From contig JABFGI010000009.1 of the NCBI GenBank assembly GCA_013112535.1, forward strand, positions 47,655 to 111,654: a stretch of 64,000 nt of DNA, written 5' to 3'. Numbering within the stretch: the first letter of the stretch is position 1; every line of letters begins with the position of its first letter. The notes below the pieces were generated by a model. The model saw only the letters and a program-made list of their open reading frames with translations. It searched no databases and was not told the origin of the DNA. This DNA is from Pseudomonadota bacterium. GTDB lineage: Bacteria; Pseudomonadota; Gammaproteobacteria; Eutrophobiales; Eutrophobiaceae. Below are positions 18,475 to 28,478 of the stretch, in pieces. A program made the position numbers and the translations under genes.

Positions 18475-19548
18475 CTAGCTCTTTAAAGCTAATGGGTTGT
18501 GTGGGTCCACTGCATCATTGAAAGGCATATGCCGATCGGTATTTGTTAATTGGTACACTTTTCCGATCCAGTTATTAATGACAGCCTCAGCCGTATCATG
18601 CCAGGTATTATCCAGGTAAGGAATGATCAAATCTTCTGGAAATACAGGTATTTCCGTACCCTGTTTCAAAGCAACAGTCAGATTATCCTGATATTCTTCC
18701 AGAATGGTCTGGCATTTCAGCGAGAAATAATTTTCCGGGAAAGGAGGGTAGTCTTGTGTTTCCCTATTGATATAGCGTCCAACTTCACGTTTATATTCTT
18801 TCATTAAACTTATTGAATCATATTCAGGGTGTCCCTGAAAAAAGACCAGGCGGAAACCGTCCTCGCTTACGGCCAGATGAACATCTTTATTTTCACTTTC
18901 GACGAGTATTTTTAAGCCCGCTTTTTTAAATTGATCTGGAAAAACTTCATTAAAACGGGAATGCGGTACATCAAAGCGTGTATTGACGCCGACAACTAAA
19001 GGATGTTTTCTGTCAACAACGCGATGCGGAAAAACGCCCCAGCGTTTACCTGTCGGTAACAGACTTCGTTTTTGATCATAGCGGAATTGCAAAACAGCAT
19101 GCGTTGTCAGGCATGAACATAATGTTGAAGTGACATTATCATATGACCAAGCCAATACTTCACTAAGTGGTTTCCAAAAAGGTTGCTCAGCCAATTCACT
19201 ACCAACCATATTAGCGCCAGTGATAATCAGTGCATCAAGACCTTCTTTTTTAATTTGTTCAAAACTCTGATAATACTTATCGACGTGTGCTCGTCCTTCG
19301 GCATTTCTTTCCAGCGCATCAAGGGTAAAAGGATGCAGATAAAACTGTGCTATCTGGTTACTTTCACCAATAAGTCGAAAGAACTGACGCTCGGTCGCTT
19401 CTAACGCCGAATCAGGCATCATATTTAGCAAACCAATATGTAGTTCGCGAATATCCTGTTGCAAAGCCTGATCAGCAGCAAGTATGGTTTCTCCATCCTG
19501 CTTCAGTCTTTCAAAACTGGGTAATTCGCTATTAGCAACGAGTGGCAT
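18475..19548 (-). CDS. metA: Homoserine O-acyltransferase, MetA family (variant)
   Basis: A 357-residue MetA-type enzyme that activates homoserine for methionine synthesis. It has HIGLLNMMPDSALEATERQF, a catalytic cysteine in TSTLCSCLTTHAVLQ (second Cys aligned with the Escherichia coli catalytic Cys), VPHSRFNEVF and GHPEYDS. The position that separates succinyl- from acetyl-transferases in MetA (Gly or Glu, three residues after TGA) is Val here (TGANMV), so the acyl donor cannot be read from the sequence. It is longer than the roughly 309-residue E. coli enzyme because of a C-terminal extension. A P-loop gene lies 28 bases upstream on the same strand. Confidence 0.88.
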   Translation of the reverse strand: MPLVANSELPSFERLKQDGETILAADQALQQDIRELHIGLLNMMPDSALEATERQFFRLIGESNQIAQFYLHPFTLDALERNAEGRAHVDKYYQSFEQIKKEGLDALIITGANMVGSELAEQPFWKPLSEVLAWSYDNVTSTLCSCLTTHAVLQFRYDQKRSLLPTGKRWGVFPHRVVDRKHPLVVGVNTRFDVPHSRFNEVFPDQFKKAGLKILVESENKDVHLAVSEDGFRLVFFQGHPEYDSISLMKEYKREVGRYINRETQDYPPFPENYFSLKCQTILEEYQDNLTVALKQGTEIPVFPEDLIIPYLDNTWHDTAEAVINNWIGKVYQLTNTDRHMPFNDAVDPHNPLALKS

Positions 19549-19576
19549 CTGTTTTATCTCTAAATATCTTCAATTA

Positions 19577-20410
19577 CTATAATTGTTGTTCAATCAATTC
19601 AAGAAAATCTGTTTCGCTATTTACCCTGGCTATATTATTAGTACAAACGGTATAACCATATTTATCTGCAATTGCCTGGTAGCGAGGGATACGGTTGTAA
19701 AAAAGCTTTGAAAAAATCCAACGGACAAAATCATCCGGGTCAATCATAGCTGCGTATTCCAGATTATTTTCTTTCAGATACACATCAAGGTGCTCATCCA
19801 GAAATGCTTCCCGGTAATATAATGGTTTTGGTGCTTGTTCTGCACGTTTAATTAATTCAACTTCATCCTGTTCAGTTGCCCGGATATAAATAATCAAGGT
19901 ATGTTCAGCAAGCGTTTTGAGTACAGATTCATCTTCAAGTTCACACAAACTACCACCAGCATCATTGATGAAATGCTTGTAATCATAAACATCATGCGAA
20001 CGCTGAATAAAATCAGGCACATCGAGCATGGCCGATATTTCAGCTTCACGATGCAAATTTTGACGACGTTTGAATTCACGCAGACCAAGCCCACCTTTTT
20101 CCGGATCGCCCAATTGCCCCAGAAAAGTAGAAACCGCTTTCAGGTTATCAACAGAGATATTATTACTAATGGTAATCGAGTCTGATAATAATAATTTTTT
20201 CAGTAGCGGTACCTGCATTGCTTTTTGTTTTACATTATCTGACATTGCTTCACTGAGATAATGTGTTCCAATACGATAATCACCGGAATAATGGAACCAG
20301 TGGGCATCGCGTAATAGACAGGCGAGACGCGTTTTTCCGACGCCGGACATGCCGAGCAGGGTGATTGCCTTACGATCCCACTTTCTGAATTGTTCCACAT
20401 TCAATTTCAC
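19577..20410 (-). CDS. P-loop ATPase of unknown function, linked to metA
   Basis: A 277-residue protein with Walker A GMSGVGKT at about 20-27, a pattern typical of small nucleotide-binding kinases or GTPase-like NTPases. No second domain is recognised; there are no membrane segments. A possible Asp-rich strand follows (FINDAGGSLCELEDE near 155). It sits 28 bases upstream of metA in the same direction, so the two are probably co-transcribed. I do not recognise a characterised family and assign no function. Confidence 0.75.
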   Translation of the reverse strand: MKLNVEQFRKWDRKAITLLGMSGVGKTRLACLLRDAHWFHYSGDYRIGTHYLSEAMSDNVKQKAMQVPLLKKLLLSDSITISNNISVDNLKAVSTFLGQLGDPEKGGLGLREFKRRQNLHREAEISAMLDVPDFIQRSHDVYDYKHFINDAGGSLCELEDESVLKTLAEHTLIIYIRATEQDEVELIKRAEQAPKPLYYREAFLDEHLDVYLKENNLEYAAMIDPDDFVRWIFSKLFYNRIPRYQAIADKYGYTVCTNNIARVNSETDFLELIEQQL

Positions 20411-20472
20411 TGAATGAACTCCTGACCTGAAAGCGCAATATTATAAGCGAATCAAAACGCTATGGGCATGTT

Positions 20473-20814
20473 TTAATGGATTTTTTTACGTGTAGACTGT
20501 GAATTTAAAACTGCTTGAAAAGCGAGTCTAGCCCAATAGACGGCTTCATCAGGATCATCGTAAATTTCTTCAGGAGCGAGGTAGTATGACATTTGGACTT
20601 TCTTATCGCCTTTATTGTATTCAAAGGGGGGCAGATCTTTATCAATGAAATTTTGTTTAGTCGAGTCGTCCGCTTTTAAATATAACGTGTCATTAGCAAC
20701 CAGAGCAAACATAAGGCTGTCGTGATAAATACCAAAACCACCAAACATCTTGCGTGTAGTAATAAGACCGAAGCTTGAAAATACTTCATGCAGGAAATTA
20801 ATAAATTCGCTCAA
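20473..20814 (-). CDS. TfoX N-terminal domain protein
   Basis: A 113-residue protein matching the TfoX/Sxy N-terminal domain: TTRKMFGGFGIYHDSLMFALV near the start, then LYLKADDSTKQNF and YYLAPEEIYDDPDEAVYWARLA. TfoX regulates competence in some gammaproteobacteria, but this short form lacks the C-terminal domain. Many such solo proteins have no known role. Confidence 0.88.
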   Translation of the reverse strand: MSEFINFLHEVFSSFGLITTRKMFGGFGIYHDSLMFALVANDTLYLKADDSTKQNFIDKDLPPFEYNKGDKKVQMSYYLAPEEIYDDPDEAVYWARLAFQAVLNSQSTRKKIH

Positions 20815-20965
20815 AATAATTAGATCCGTTTTCGGTTATTGAATAACACAATCCATCTATGCGAATGTGAAGCTATCGTTTTTTCCTGTTAGTACTTTCA
20901 TGGCGGCAAAATCAGGTTAAACCCGGTATTAACTAAAGAATCTATTAAGTATCAACTACTACAGT

Positions 20966-21202
20966 TTATTTTTCTGGTAGTGCTTCAAATTCCTTTTTCC
21001 TGTCAGCGATCCAGTTTTTTAATGCATCCTGATCATTCATCATTTCCTGCATTTGATACATAGCTTCAAGATGTGCTTCATCTTTCTCCTGAAACATCTT
21101 CATACCATGGTCTCTACTCATCTGTGCCACCTCATCAAACGTTTCTGCATGAAACTCTAACTCGCATGCGCCCCCAAGTTGTTTGCAATTCATAGTTTTC
21201 AT
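20966..21202 (-). CDS. DUF1059-like small protein coupled to fumarase
   Basis: The best start is the ATG at 21202, which overlaps the fumarase stop as ATGA; this gives 78 residues beginning MKTMNCKQLGGACELEF. Two cysteines and the following ETFDEVAQMSRDHGMKMF resemble the DUF1059 pattern. The frame is open slightly further upstream, but overlap with fumarase and the family start argue for 21202. Function unknown. Confidence 0.65.
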   Translation of the reverse strand: MKTMNCKQLGGACELEFHAETFDEVAQMSRDHGMKMFQEKDEAHLEAMYQMQEMMNDQDALKNWIADRKKEFEALPEK

Positions 21203-22713
21203 GTTTTTCTCTCCAGAATAATCTTTTGCCATTCTTGTGGGCCTGTTTGATGTACGGCATTACCATTGACATCAACTGCAACAGTTACGGGCATGTCTTT
21301 CACTTCAAATTCATGAATCGCTTCCATCCCTAATTCAGGAAAGGCAATGACTTCTGAATGTGTGATTGCTTTTGAAACAAGATATGCAGCACCACCGACA
21401 GCCATGAGATAAACGGCTTTATGTTTTTTAATAGCATCAATACCAGCAGGGCCGCGCTCGGCTTTACCAACCATACCAATCAAACCGGTTTTATCGAGCA
21501 TCATTTCAGTGAACTTATCCATGCGTGTTGCGGTGGTTGGACCAGCCGGACCAACGACTTCTTCACGTACGGCGTCAACCGGACCCACGTAATAAATAAA
21601 ACGATTGGTAAAGTCGACACCTTCAGGTAAAGATTCTCCTTTATCAAACAAGTCCTGAATTTTTTTATGTGCTGCATCACGACCGGTTAACATTTTGCCT
21701 GAGAGTAAAATCGTTTCGCCCGGTTTCCATTCTTTAATGGTTTCAGCGGTGACTTGATCCAGATTAACGCGTCTTGCCGATGGGCCTACATCCCAGGTTA
21801 TTTTTGGCCAGTCATCAAGGCTCGGTGGGGTTTGTAATGAAGGACCTGAACCATCTAGTACAAAATGTGCATGACGGGTTGCCGCACAGTTCGGAATCAT
21901 GGCAACCGGTTTGTTTGCCGCATGCGTTGGGTAATCTTTTATCTTTACATCAAGTACGGTTGTTAAACCACCGAGACCTTGCGCACCAATACCGAGTTCA
22001 TTGACACGTTCATATATTTCCAATCGTAATTTTTCTGCGGTGGTTTTCGCTCCGCGTGTTTTTAATTCCTGTATATCAATTGATTCCATTAAGGATTCTT
22101 TTGCCATGACCATGGCTTTTTCTGCCGTACCACCGATACCAATACCTAACATGCCAGGAGGACACCAACCTGCACCCATTGTTGGAACTGTTTTTACGAC
22201 CCAATCAACAATATCATCGGAAGGATTTAGCATCGCGAATTTTGATTTTGCTTCAGAGCCGCCACCTTTGGCTGCAACTTGTATATCAACTTTATCGCCT
22301 TTAACAATTTCCATATGAATGACAGCCGGGGTGTTATCACCGGTGTTTTTTCTGTTACCAGCAGGATCATCCAGGATGGATGCGCGCAATTTATTATCCG
22401 GATGATTGTATGCTTTTCTTACGCCTTCATTAATCATATCTTCAACAGAGAGTTCTGCATCCCATTGCACATCCATACCGACTTTAACAAACACAGTCAC
22501 AATACCCGTATCCTGACAAATAGGACGATGTCCTTCTGCACACATTCTTGAGTTAATTAAAATTTGCGCCATTGCATCTTTCGCTGCACCGGATTCTTCC
22601 ATTTCATAAGCAGCATTAACTGCCTGAATAAAGTCTGTCGGATGGTAATAAGAAATGTACTGTAAAGCGTCGGCAACGCTTTTGATTAAATCATCTTGTT
22701 TAATTATGGTCAT
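21199..22713 (-). CDS. Fumarate hydratase, class I ([4Fe-4S])
   Basis: A 504-residue iron-sulfur fumarase of the FumA/FumB type, converting fumarate and malate in the TCA cycle. Cysteine segments that can ligate the cluster include RPICQDTGI and IPNCAATRHAHF, and AGWCPPGMLGIGIGG lies between them. It is oxygen-sensitive in other species. The acnB gene lies 835 bases upstream on the same strand, beyond the exonuclease gene, so two iron-sulfur TCA enzymes are encoded near each other. Confidence 0.93.
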   Translation of the reverse strand: MTIIKQDDLIKSVADALQYISYYHPTDFIQAVNAAYEMEESGAAKDAMAQILINSRMCAEGHRPICQDTGIVTVFVKVGMDVQWDAELSVEDMINEGVRKAYNHPDNKLRASILDDPAGNRKNTGDNTPAVIHMEIVKGDKVDIQVAAKGGGSEAKSKFAMLNPSDDIVDWVVKTVPTMGAGWCPPGMLGIGIGGTAEKAMVMAKESLMESIDIQELKTRGAKTTAEKLRLEIYERVNELGIGAQGLGGLTTVLDVKIKDYPTHAANKPVAMIPNCAATRHAHFVLDGSGPSLQTPPSLDDWPKITWDVGPSARRVNLDQVTAETIKEWKPGETILLSGKMLTGRDAAHKKIQDLFDKGESLPEGVDFTNRFIYYVGPVDAVREEVVGPAGPTTATRMDKFTEMMLDKTGLIGMVGKAERGPAGIDAIKKHKAVYLMAVGGAAYLVSKAITHSEVIAFPELGMEAIHEFEVKDMPVTVAVDVNGNAVHQTGPQEWQKIILERKT

Positions 22714-22786
22714 TTGTAGCTCTCTGCTAAATTAATGTTTCAAATTAATGTTTATATTATAGTGTGTTTTATAACTAAATTTTTTT

Positions 22787-23284
22787 CTAACTTCCGAGAA
22801 CAACCATTTCATACGTAATTTGAATTATTGCTGCATCACTACTTGCCCGGTGTCGTTTTAAGGGCGTTGTTTCAATTACTCTTTCTTTGGTTTCGTGCCA
22901 TATCGCTGCCTGTTCTTCGGTTAATAAACTGCGTATTGAATCCATTCTAAAATTCATTGGCATATTCGCTTCATCAAATAGTAAACCTAACCAGCTGGAA
23001 TCATTTCCCCATGCATCGGAATAAATCATTTCGCCTGATAAAAGTTGATTAATAGTTTGTGCAATTTCTGCAACAGGCTTACCTACTTTAAATAAAATTT
23101 CCTGACTAATACCGTGTATTTGTTCCGCAGAACGATCCCATTTATCCCAACCTTTAGCGGGCTGTATCAATGAACAATACGAATCGCCATTACTCAGTAC
23201 AAAACCAATTTCAATTGGGTAACTGCCCCTACCAAAGCCGGAAGCTTCTAAATCGATGATGTTGGGTAATGTGTCCATGTCCAT
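22787..23284 (-). CDS. DEDDh-type 3'-5' exonuclease domain protein
   Basis: A 165-residue protein with ExoI motif IIDLEASGFG, ExoII DAWGNDSSWL and ExoIII HRASSDA, the Asp/Glu/His set of the DEDDh superfamily. The start at 23284 is chosen because AAAGGAAA lies 8 bases upstream; the open frame reaches 23512, but that extension is unlike the family and crosses the acnB terminator. It may trim RNA or single-stranded DNA. No partner gene is apparent. Confidence 0.78.
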   Translation of the reverse strand: MDMDTLPNIIDLEASGFGRGSYPIEIGFVLSNGDSYCSLIQPAKGWDKWDRSAEQIHGISQEILFKVGKPVAEIAQTINQLLSGEMIYSDAWGNDSSWLGLLFDEANMPMNFRMDSIRSLLTEEQAAIWHETKERVIETTPLKRHRASSDAAIIQITYEMVVLGS

Positions 23285-23498
23285 ATTAGTTTTCCTTTTA
23301 ATTAAGTCTTTACGGACGTCCTCGGTCTTTGTTCCAGACTCGATGCTACCGATTACGCTAATTGTGTCCTCAAGTGATATAAGACCGCCATGGATGGTGG
23401 AAATGTTCGATAATACAGGAACAATTATCGACCAGTATATCAATTGAGATGGCCGCTGCTGCGCATCCCTGCACCCGGCATACAAGTACATCCTGTAC

Positions 23499-23527
23499 AT
23501 AAAAAAGGGCAACAGAAGTTGCCCTTT
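23499..23527 (-). terminator. Rho-independent terminator of acnB
   Basis: AAAGGGCAAC (23504-23513) pairs with GTTGCCCTTT (23518-23527) around AGAA. On the minus strand a T-run follows. It lies 20 bases beyond the acnB stop codon. Confidence 0.85.
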
Positions 23528-23547
23528 CGATTAAAACAACAACATAC

Positions 23548-26166
23548 TTAATTTACTACAGCGACTGGAATTTCCTCAAGTTTAGACTTCGCTTGTGCAG
23601 CACTCTTTTGAAAAGACTCAATCTCATCAAAATTCAGGTAGCGATAGACATCGACCGCCATCGGATCAAGATCCTTTGCAAATTCCATATATTCATCCAT
23701 TGTCGGGATGTGACCCAGAATAGATGCCACAGCCGCAATTTCAGCTGATGCTAAATAGACATCAGCACCATCGCCTAAACGATTTGGAAAGTTGCGTGTT
23801 GATGTTGAAACAGCCGTTGATTTCGCTGCAATACGTGCCTGGTTACCCATACATAATGAACAACCCGGCATTTCAGTTCTTGCACCGGCTTTACCGAAGA
23901 TACTGTAATAACCTTCTTCAGTGAGTTGGTGTTCATCCATCTTTGTTGGTGGTGCGACCCAAAGTCGAGTCGGGATAACACCACCTGATTTTTCCAGCAT
24001 TTTACCGGCTGCACGGAAGTGACCGATGTTAGTCATACAAGAACCGATGAATACCTCATCAATTTTAGTCCCGGCAACGTCAGACAATGTTTTCACGTCA
24101 TCCGGATCATTTGGACAGGCAAGAATAGGTTCCTTGATTTCACTCATATTAATTTCAAAGACTTTAGCGTATTCGGCATCGCTATCAGCTTCCATCAATT
24201 GTGGATTGGCAATCCATTCTTCCATTGCTACAGCACGACGTTCTAAAGTACGTGCATCACCATAACCTTCAGAGATCATCCAGCGCAACATGGTAATGTT
24301 GGATTCGAGATATTCAATGATAGGTTCTTTATTTAGCTTAATAGTACAACCTGCTGCAGAACGTTCTGCAGATGCATCAGATAATTCAAATGCTTGTTCA
24401 CATTTCAGATCAGGTAAGCCTTCAATCTCAAGAATACGACCGGAGAAAATATTTTTCTTACCTTCTTTCGCAACTGTCATGTCACCTGATTTGATTGCAG
24501 CAAGTGGTATTGCATTGACCAAATCACGCAAAGTAATACCCGGTTGCATTTCACCTTTGAATTTAACTAAAACTGATTCAGGCATATCCAATGGCATCAC
24601 ACCGGTTGCTGCCGCAAATGCAACTAAACCAGAACCCGCAGGAAATGAAATACCAATCGGGAAACGCGTATGCGAATCACCACCGGTACCGACAGTATCC
24701 GGTAATAACATACGATTTAACCAGGAATGGATAACGCCATCACCCGGACGTAGTGCAACTCCACCACGCGTCTGAATAAAATCAGGTAAGGTATGATGTG
24801 TTGTGACATCAATTGGTTTTGGATAAGCCGCGGTATGACAGAATGACTGCATAGTCAGATCAGCAGAGAAACCAAGACAGGCTAAATCTTTTAATTCATC
24901 ACGGGTCATCGGACCGGTGGTATCTTGTGAACCAACCGTTGTCATTTTAGGTTCGCAATACGTACCTGGACGAATACCTTCAGTACCACACGCTTTACCG
25001 ACCATTTTCTGTGCCAAGGTAAAACCTTTACCTGTGTCGTTTGCTGGCACAGGGACACGGAATAAGTCACTCGTATCTAAACCTAATGCTTCACGAGCAC
25101 GAGTCGTTAAACCTCGACCAATGATTAAAGGAATACGCCCGCCAGACTGAACTTCATCAAAAATGATCTCAGTCTTTAATGAAAAGCTACAAATCTCTTC
25201 GCCGGTTTCATTATTTTTAACTTTGCCTTCGTAAGGGTAGATATCAATGACATCACCCATATTTAATTTTGTAACATCGCATTCTATTGGTAATGCACCG
25301 GCATCTTCCATCGTGTTGAAAAAGATAGGGGCAATTTTGCCACCAAGACAAACACCACCATCGCGTTTGTTGGGAATGAAAGGAATGTCATCACCCATGT
25401 GCCAAAGCACAGAGTTAGCAGCTGATTTACGTGAAGAACCGGTACCAACAACATCACCAACATAAGCGAGCGGATAACCTTTTTCTTTTAACGCTTCCAT
25501 TTGTTTTACTGCACCAATTTCGCCAGGCTTGTCTGGGGTGATGCCATCACGTTCCATTTTCAACATTGCCATAGCATGTAATGGAATGTCTGGTCGTGAC
25601 CAGGCATCTGGAGCAGGGGATAAATCATCGGTATTGGTTTCGCCTGATACTTTGAATACCGTAACGGTAATTTTTTCAGCCAATTTTGGCTTTGAGGTAA
25701 ACCATTCGCCGTCAGCCCATGATTGAATAATTGATTTCGCATGTTCGTTACCTGCGTCCGCTTTTTCTTTCACATCATGAAACGCATCGAACATTAATAA
25801 AGTATGTGAGAGCGCTTTAACAGCAGTCGGTGCTAAAGCATCATCATCAAGACAATCAATTAACGCTGCGATGTTATAACCACCTAGCATGGTACCGAGT
25901 AATTCTGTTGCTTTTACTTTATCTATGAGTGGAGATTCAGCTTCACCCTTGGTTATTGCTGCGAGAAATCCTGCTTTTACATAAGCTGACTGATCGACAC
26001 CGGCAGGAATACGATTGGTAATTAAATCAAGAATAAATTCTTCTTCGCCTGCGGGAGGATTTTTTAATAATTCAACCAAATCTGCTGTTTGTTCAGGGTT
26101 TAATGGTTGCGGCACGACACCCATTTCGGCACGTTCCTTTACATGTTGACGATAAGCTTCAAGCAA
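23548..26166 (-). CDS. acnB: Aconitate hydratase B
   Basis: An 872-residue AcnB, close to the 865 residues of the E. coli protein. It begins [15 protein letters not shown] and contains the HEAT-like N-terminal domain, then the swivelling and catalytic aconitase domains with iron-sulfur cysteines ([12 protein letters not shown] and [11 protein letters not shown]). It isomerises citrate to isocitrate. The start is TTG (26164-26166), supported by an AGGAG site 7 bases upstream and by alignment with the family N terminus. A terminator follows. Confidence 0.97.
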   Translation of the reverse strand: MLEAYRQHVKERAEMGVVPQPLNPEQTADLVELLKNPPAGEEEFILDLITNRIPAGVDQSAYVKAGFLAAITKGEAESPLIDKVKATELLGTMLGGYNIAALIDCLDDDALAPTAVKALSHTLLMFDAFHDVKEKADAGNEHAKSIIQSWADGEWFTSKPKLAEKITVTVFKVSGETNTDDLSPAPDAWSRPDIPLHAMAMLKMERDGITPDKPGEIGAVKQMEALKEKGYPLAYVGDVVGTGSSRKSAANSVLWHMGDDIPFIPNKRDGGVCLGGKIAPIFFNTMEDAGALPIECDVTKLNMGDVIDIYPYEGKVKNNETGEEICSFSLKTEIIFDEVQSGGRIPLIIGRGLTTRAREALGLDTSDLFRVPVPANDTGKGFTLAQKMVGKACGTEGIRPGTYCEPKMTTVGSQDTTGPMTRDELKDLACLGFSADLTMQSFCHTAAYPKPIDVTTHHTLPDFIQTRGGVALRPGDGVIHSWLNRMLLPDTVGTGGDSHTRFPIGISFPAGSGLVAFAAATGVMPLDMPESVLVKFKGEMQPGITLRDLVNAIPLAAIKSGDMTVAKEGKKNIFSGRILEIEGLPDLKCEQAFELSDASAERSAAGCTIKLNKEPIIEYLESNITMLRWMISEGYGDARTLERRAVAMEEWIANPQLMEADSDAEYAKVFEINMSEIKEPILACPNDPDDVKTLSDVAGTKIDEVFIGSCMTNIGHFRAAGKMLEKSGGVIPTRLWVAPPTKMDEHQLTEEGYYSIFGKAGARTEMPGCSLCMGNQARIAAKSTAVSTSTRNFPNRLGDGADVYLASAEIAAVASILGHIPTMDEYMEFAKDLDPMAVDVYRYLNFDEIESFQKSAAQAKSKLEEIPVAVVN

Positions 26167-26219
26167 AACAATTCTCCTGGTTGTTAATAATCTAGCGGGT
26201 ACTTCTTTTTTTATGGGTT

Positions 26220-26236
26220 AGCCCTTTCAAAGGGCT
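26220..26236. repeat. Palindrome between mnmA and acnB
   Basis: AGCCCTTTCAAAGGGCT is a near-perfect palindrome in the gap between the mnmA stop and the acnB start. No T-run follows on the transcribed strand, so it is not a classical terminator; it could be a protein-binding site or a 5' leader structure of acnB. Confidence 0.4.
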
Positions 26237-26300
26237 GGCTATTATAAGGCAAGATTTACCGAAAGTTTAAGCCAATTTGCGATCTATTTTTAATGCAGTT

Positions 26301-27389
26301 CTAACTGGCAGAATCGATGATTCCACCACCTAGACAGACATTTTCTTTATAAAAAACAATGAATTGGCCAGGCGTGATGGCTCTTTGTGAATTAGTAAAG
26401 GAAACTGAATAATTCCCATTCTCTACTTTTTCAATGACACATTCCTGATCTGCCTGTCTGTAGCGGTTTTTAGCATGGCATTTGAAGGGTGTTTCAGGGA
26501 TTTTGCCTGATATCCAATTAATGTCTGATGCAGTCAAATGATGACTGTGGAGCAGGGGATGATCATGATCCTGTGCCACGATAAGCTCATTTTCAGCAAT
26601 ATTTTTTTGTACTACATACCACGGTGCATCAGATGCACCTTTGACACCACCAATTCCTAAACCTTGCCGTTGTCCCAGTGTGTAATAAAAGACGCCTTCA
26701 TGCTCGCCAACCGTCTGGCCTTCAGTTGTTTTAATCAAGCCCTGATCAGGAGGAATATAACGACTCAAAAACTGGCGGAAAGGTTGTTCGCCAATAAAAC
26801 ATATGCCGGTACTGTCTTTTTTATCATGTGTAATCAGACCGGCTTGTTCAGCGCGTTTACGAACTTCAGGTTTTTCCAGTTCACCGATTGGAAACAGGGT
26901 TTTTTCCAGTTGTTTTTGGTTTAAACGGCAGAGGAAATAACTTTGATCTTTATTTTGATCAAGACCTTTTAATAATTGATATGAATTATTTTCGTTACTG
27001 ATACGTGCATAGTGTCCCGTAGCAATCTGCGTTGCGCCTAAATTTTCTGCATGTTCGAGAAACGCTTTGAATTTAATTTCCTGATTACATAAAACATCTG
27101 GATTCGGCGTGCGGCCACTTTTATATTCCGTCAGAAAATTTTTGAAAACGTTGTCCCAGTATTCCGAAGAGAGATCGACAGTATTTAACGGGATATCGAG
27201 TTTTTCGCAGACCATCATCGCGTCTTCAACATCGGCTTCCCACATACAAGCGCCATCTTCGGACTGGTCATTCCAGTTTTTCATGAATAAGGCTTCGACA
27301 TCATAACCTTGTTCTTTCAATAACATGGCAGTGACTGATGAATCGACACCGCCGGAAATGCCAACAATTAATTTATTTTTTGAAGTCAC
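26301..27389 (-). CDS. mnmA: tRNA 2-thiouridylase MnmA
   Basis: A 362-residue enzyme that thiolates U34 of Lys, Glu and Gln tRNAs. The PP-loop IVGISGGVDSSVTA begins at residue 9, the first catalytic cysteine is in NPDVLCNQEIKF, and the second is in STGICFIGEQPF. The C-terminal beta-barrel ends with GQFIVFYKENVCLGGG. nudJ lies 14 bases upstream on the same strand, as in E. coli. Confidence 0.97.
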   Translation of the reverse strand: MTSKNKLIVGISGGVDSSVTAMLLKEQGYDVEALFMKNWNDQSEDGACMWEADVEDAMMVCEKLDIPLNTVDLSSEYWDNVFKNFLTEYKSGRTPNPDVLCNQEIKFKAFLEHAENLGATQIATGHYARISNENNSYQLLKGLDQNKDQSYFLCRLNQKQLEKTLFPIGELEKPEVRKRAEQAGLITHDKKDSTGICFIGEQPFRQFLSRYIPPDQGLIKTTEGQTVGEHEGVFYYTLGQRQGLGIGGVKGASDAPWYVVQKNIAENELIVAQDHDHPLLHSHHLTASDINWISGKIPETPFKCHAKNRYRQADQECVIEKVENGNYSVSFTNSQRAITPGQFIVFYKENVCLGGGIIDSAS

Positions 27390-27403
27390 TAGTCAGAGCC
27401 TGT

Positions 27404-27904
27404 TTATTTTTCATATTCACCACTGTTGGAGAATGTTTTTGTATCCAGCGAGGCGGAAAGAGCGTGATGGATAATATCGAGAGGATAACGATTTCCTTTT
27501 AGATAATCATTAATACATTCTTCTACCAGTGGGCTGCGCATGCGTTCCCGCTCTTTTTCAATTTCTTCAGGGGTTAGCCACGCCGCGCGTATAATGCCGT
27601 CATCAAGTGCCTGGCCTTTGTGTTCCCTGGAACAATGACCATAAAAACAAAAGCGTAAATAAGTAATATCGGCATTATGTGGATTTGGATATAAATAAAT
27701 GCCAACCAGATATTCCGGTTCAAATTCCCAGGCAGTTTCTTCCAATACTTCGCGTTTAACTGCTTCGGTTATGGTTTCGCCACGCTCCAGATGTCCGGCA
27801 GGCTGATTAAATACCAGATTATCATTAATATTTTCTTCAACTAAAAGAAAACGCCCGTCTTTTTCAGCGATGGCTGCGACGGTTGCATTGGGTTTCCACT
27901 GCAT
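27404..27904 (-). CDS. nudJ: Nudix hydrolase, NudJ-like
   Basis: A 166-residue Nudix protein. The Nudix box GHLERGETITEAVKREVLEE lies at about 37-56, preceded by the NudJ-like start QWKPNATVAAIAEKDGRF. NudJ acts on nucleoside tri- and diphosphates and thiamine pyrimidine pyrophosphate in E. coli. Linkage to mnmA matches the E. coli order and strengthens the specific call. Confidence 0.88.
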   Translation of the reverse strand: MQWKPNATVAAIAEKDGRFLLVEENINDNLVFNQPAGHLERGETITEAVKREVLEETAWEFEPEYLVGIYLYPNPHNADITYLRFCFYGHCSREHKGQALDDGIIRAAWLTPEEIEKERERMRSPLVEECINDYLKGNRYPLDIIHHALSASLDTKTFSNSGEYEK

Positions 27905-27977
27905 TATATATTCCTTACTTTTGGGGACTTAAATTGTGTCTTGATTGTTGCCTGAGTGTCCGGATAATAGGCTAAAT

Positions 27978-28478
27978 ATGTTAGATAGAAATAAATGTTA
28001 TCACATCGCCAGTCTGTTCATATCTTTAGCCATATTGTGGTTATTGCTATCAGGTCATTATACGTTATTAATAACGTCACTTGGATTACTCTCAGTTCTA
28101 TTTGTTACCCTGATTAGTTTACGAATGAACTTGCTTCCGTTTGACCAACCTGAAACGTTTTTTCGGTTTATGAAATATATTCCATATGGATTTTGGCTTG
28201 TTCTTGAAATACTGAAATCAAATATTGATGTTTGTAAACGTATATTAAACCCGCGTTTACCGATTAGTCCAAGATGGGTCACAATAAAAGCCTCTCAAAA
28301 TAGCGAATTCGCAAAAATAGTATATGCGAATTCAATTACGTTGACACCGGGAACAATATCGATTGATGTTGAAGATGAAAATATTGATGTTCATGCGTTA
28401 TCTGATATCGGTGTTGAAGGGTTAGAGGCAGGTGATATGGATAAGAAAGTCAGTCAGGCTGAACAAGCTTATGTTTGA
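27978..28478 (+). CDS. mnhE: Mrp-type Na+/H+ antiporter subunit E
   Basis: A 166-residue membrane protein with two N-terminal hydrophobic helices, then the MrpE signature LPFDQPETFFRFMKYIPYGFWLVLE and VYANSITLTPGTISID. The chosen ATG at 27978 gives a normal N terminus; an upstream TTG at 27945 is open but less likely. It is the first gene of a subunit E-F-G-DUF4040-B run and overlaps mnhF. Confidence 0.88.
   Translation: MLDRNKCYHIASLFISLAILWLLLSGHYTLLITSLGLLSVLFVTLISLRMNLLPFDQPETFFRFMKYIPYGFWLVLEILKSNIDVCKRILNPRLPISPRWVTIKASQNSEFAKIVYANSITLTPGTISIDVEDENIDVHALSDIGVEGLEAGDMDKKVSQAEQAYV

Noticed and set aside
23285..23512. N-terminal extension of the exonuclease
   Set aside because: It lacks family similarity, crosses the acnB terminator, and a good ribosome binding site supports the start at 23284.
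26220..26236. Rho-independent terminator of mnmA
   Set aside because: No T-run follows the stem on the minus strand.
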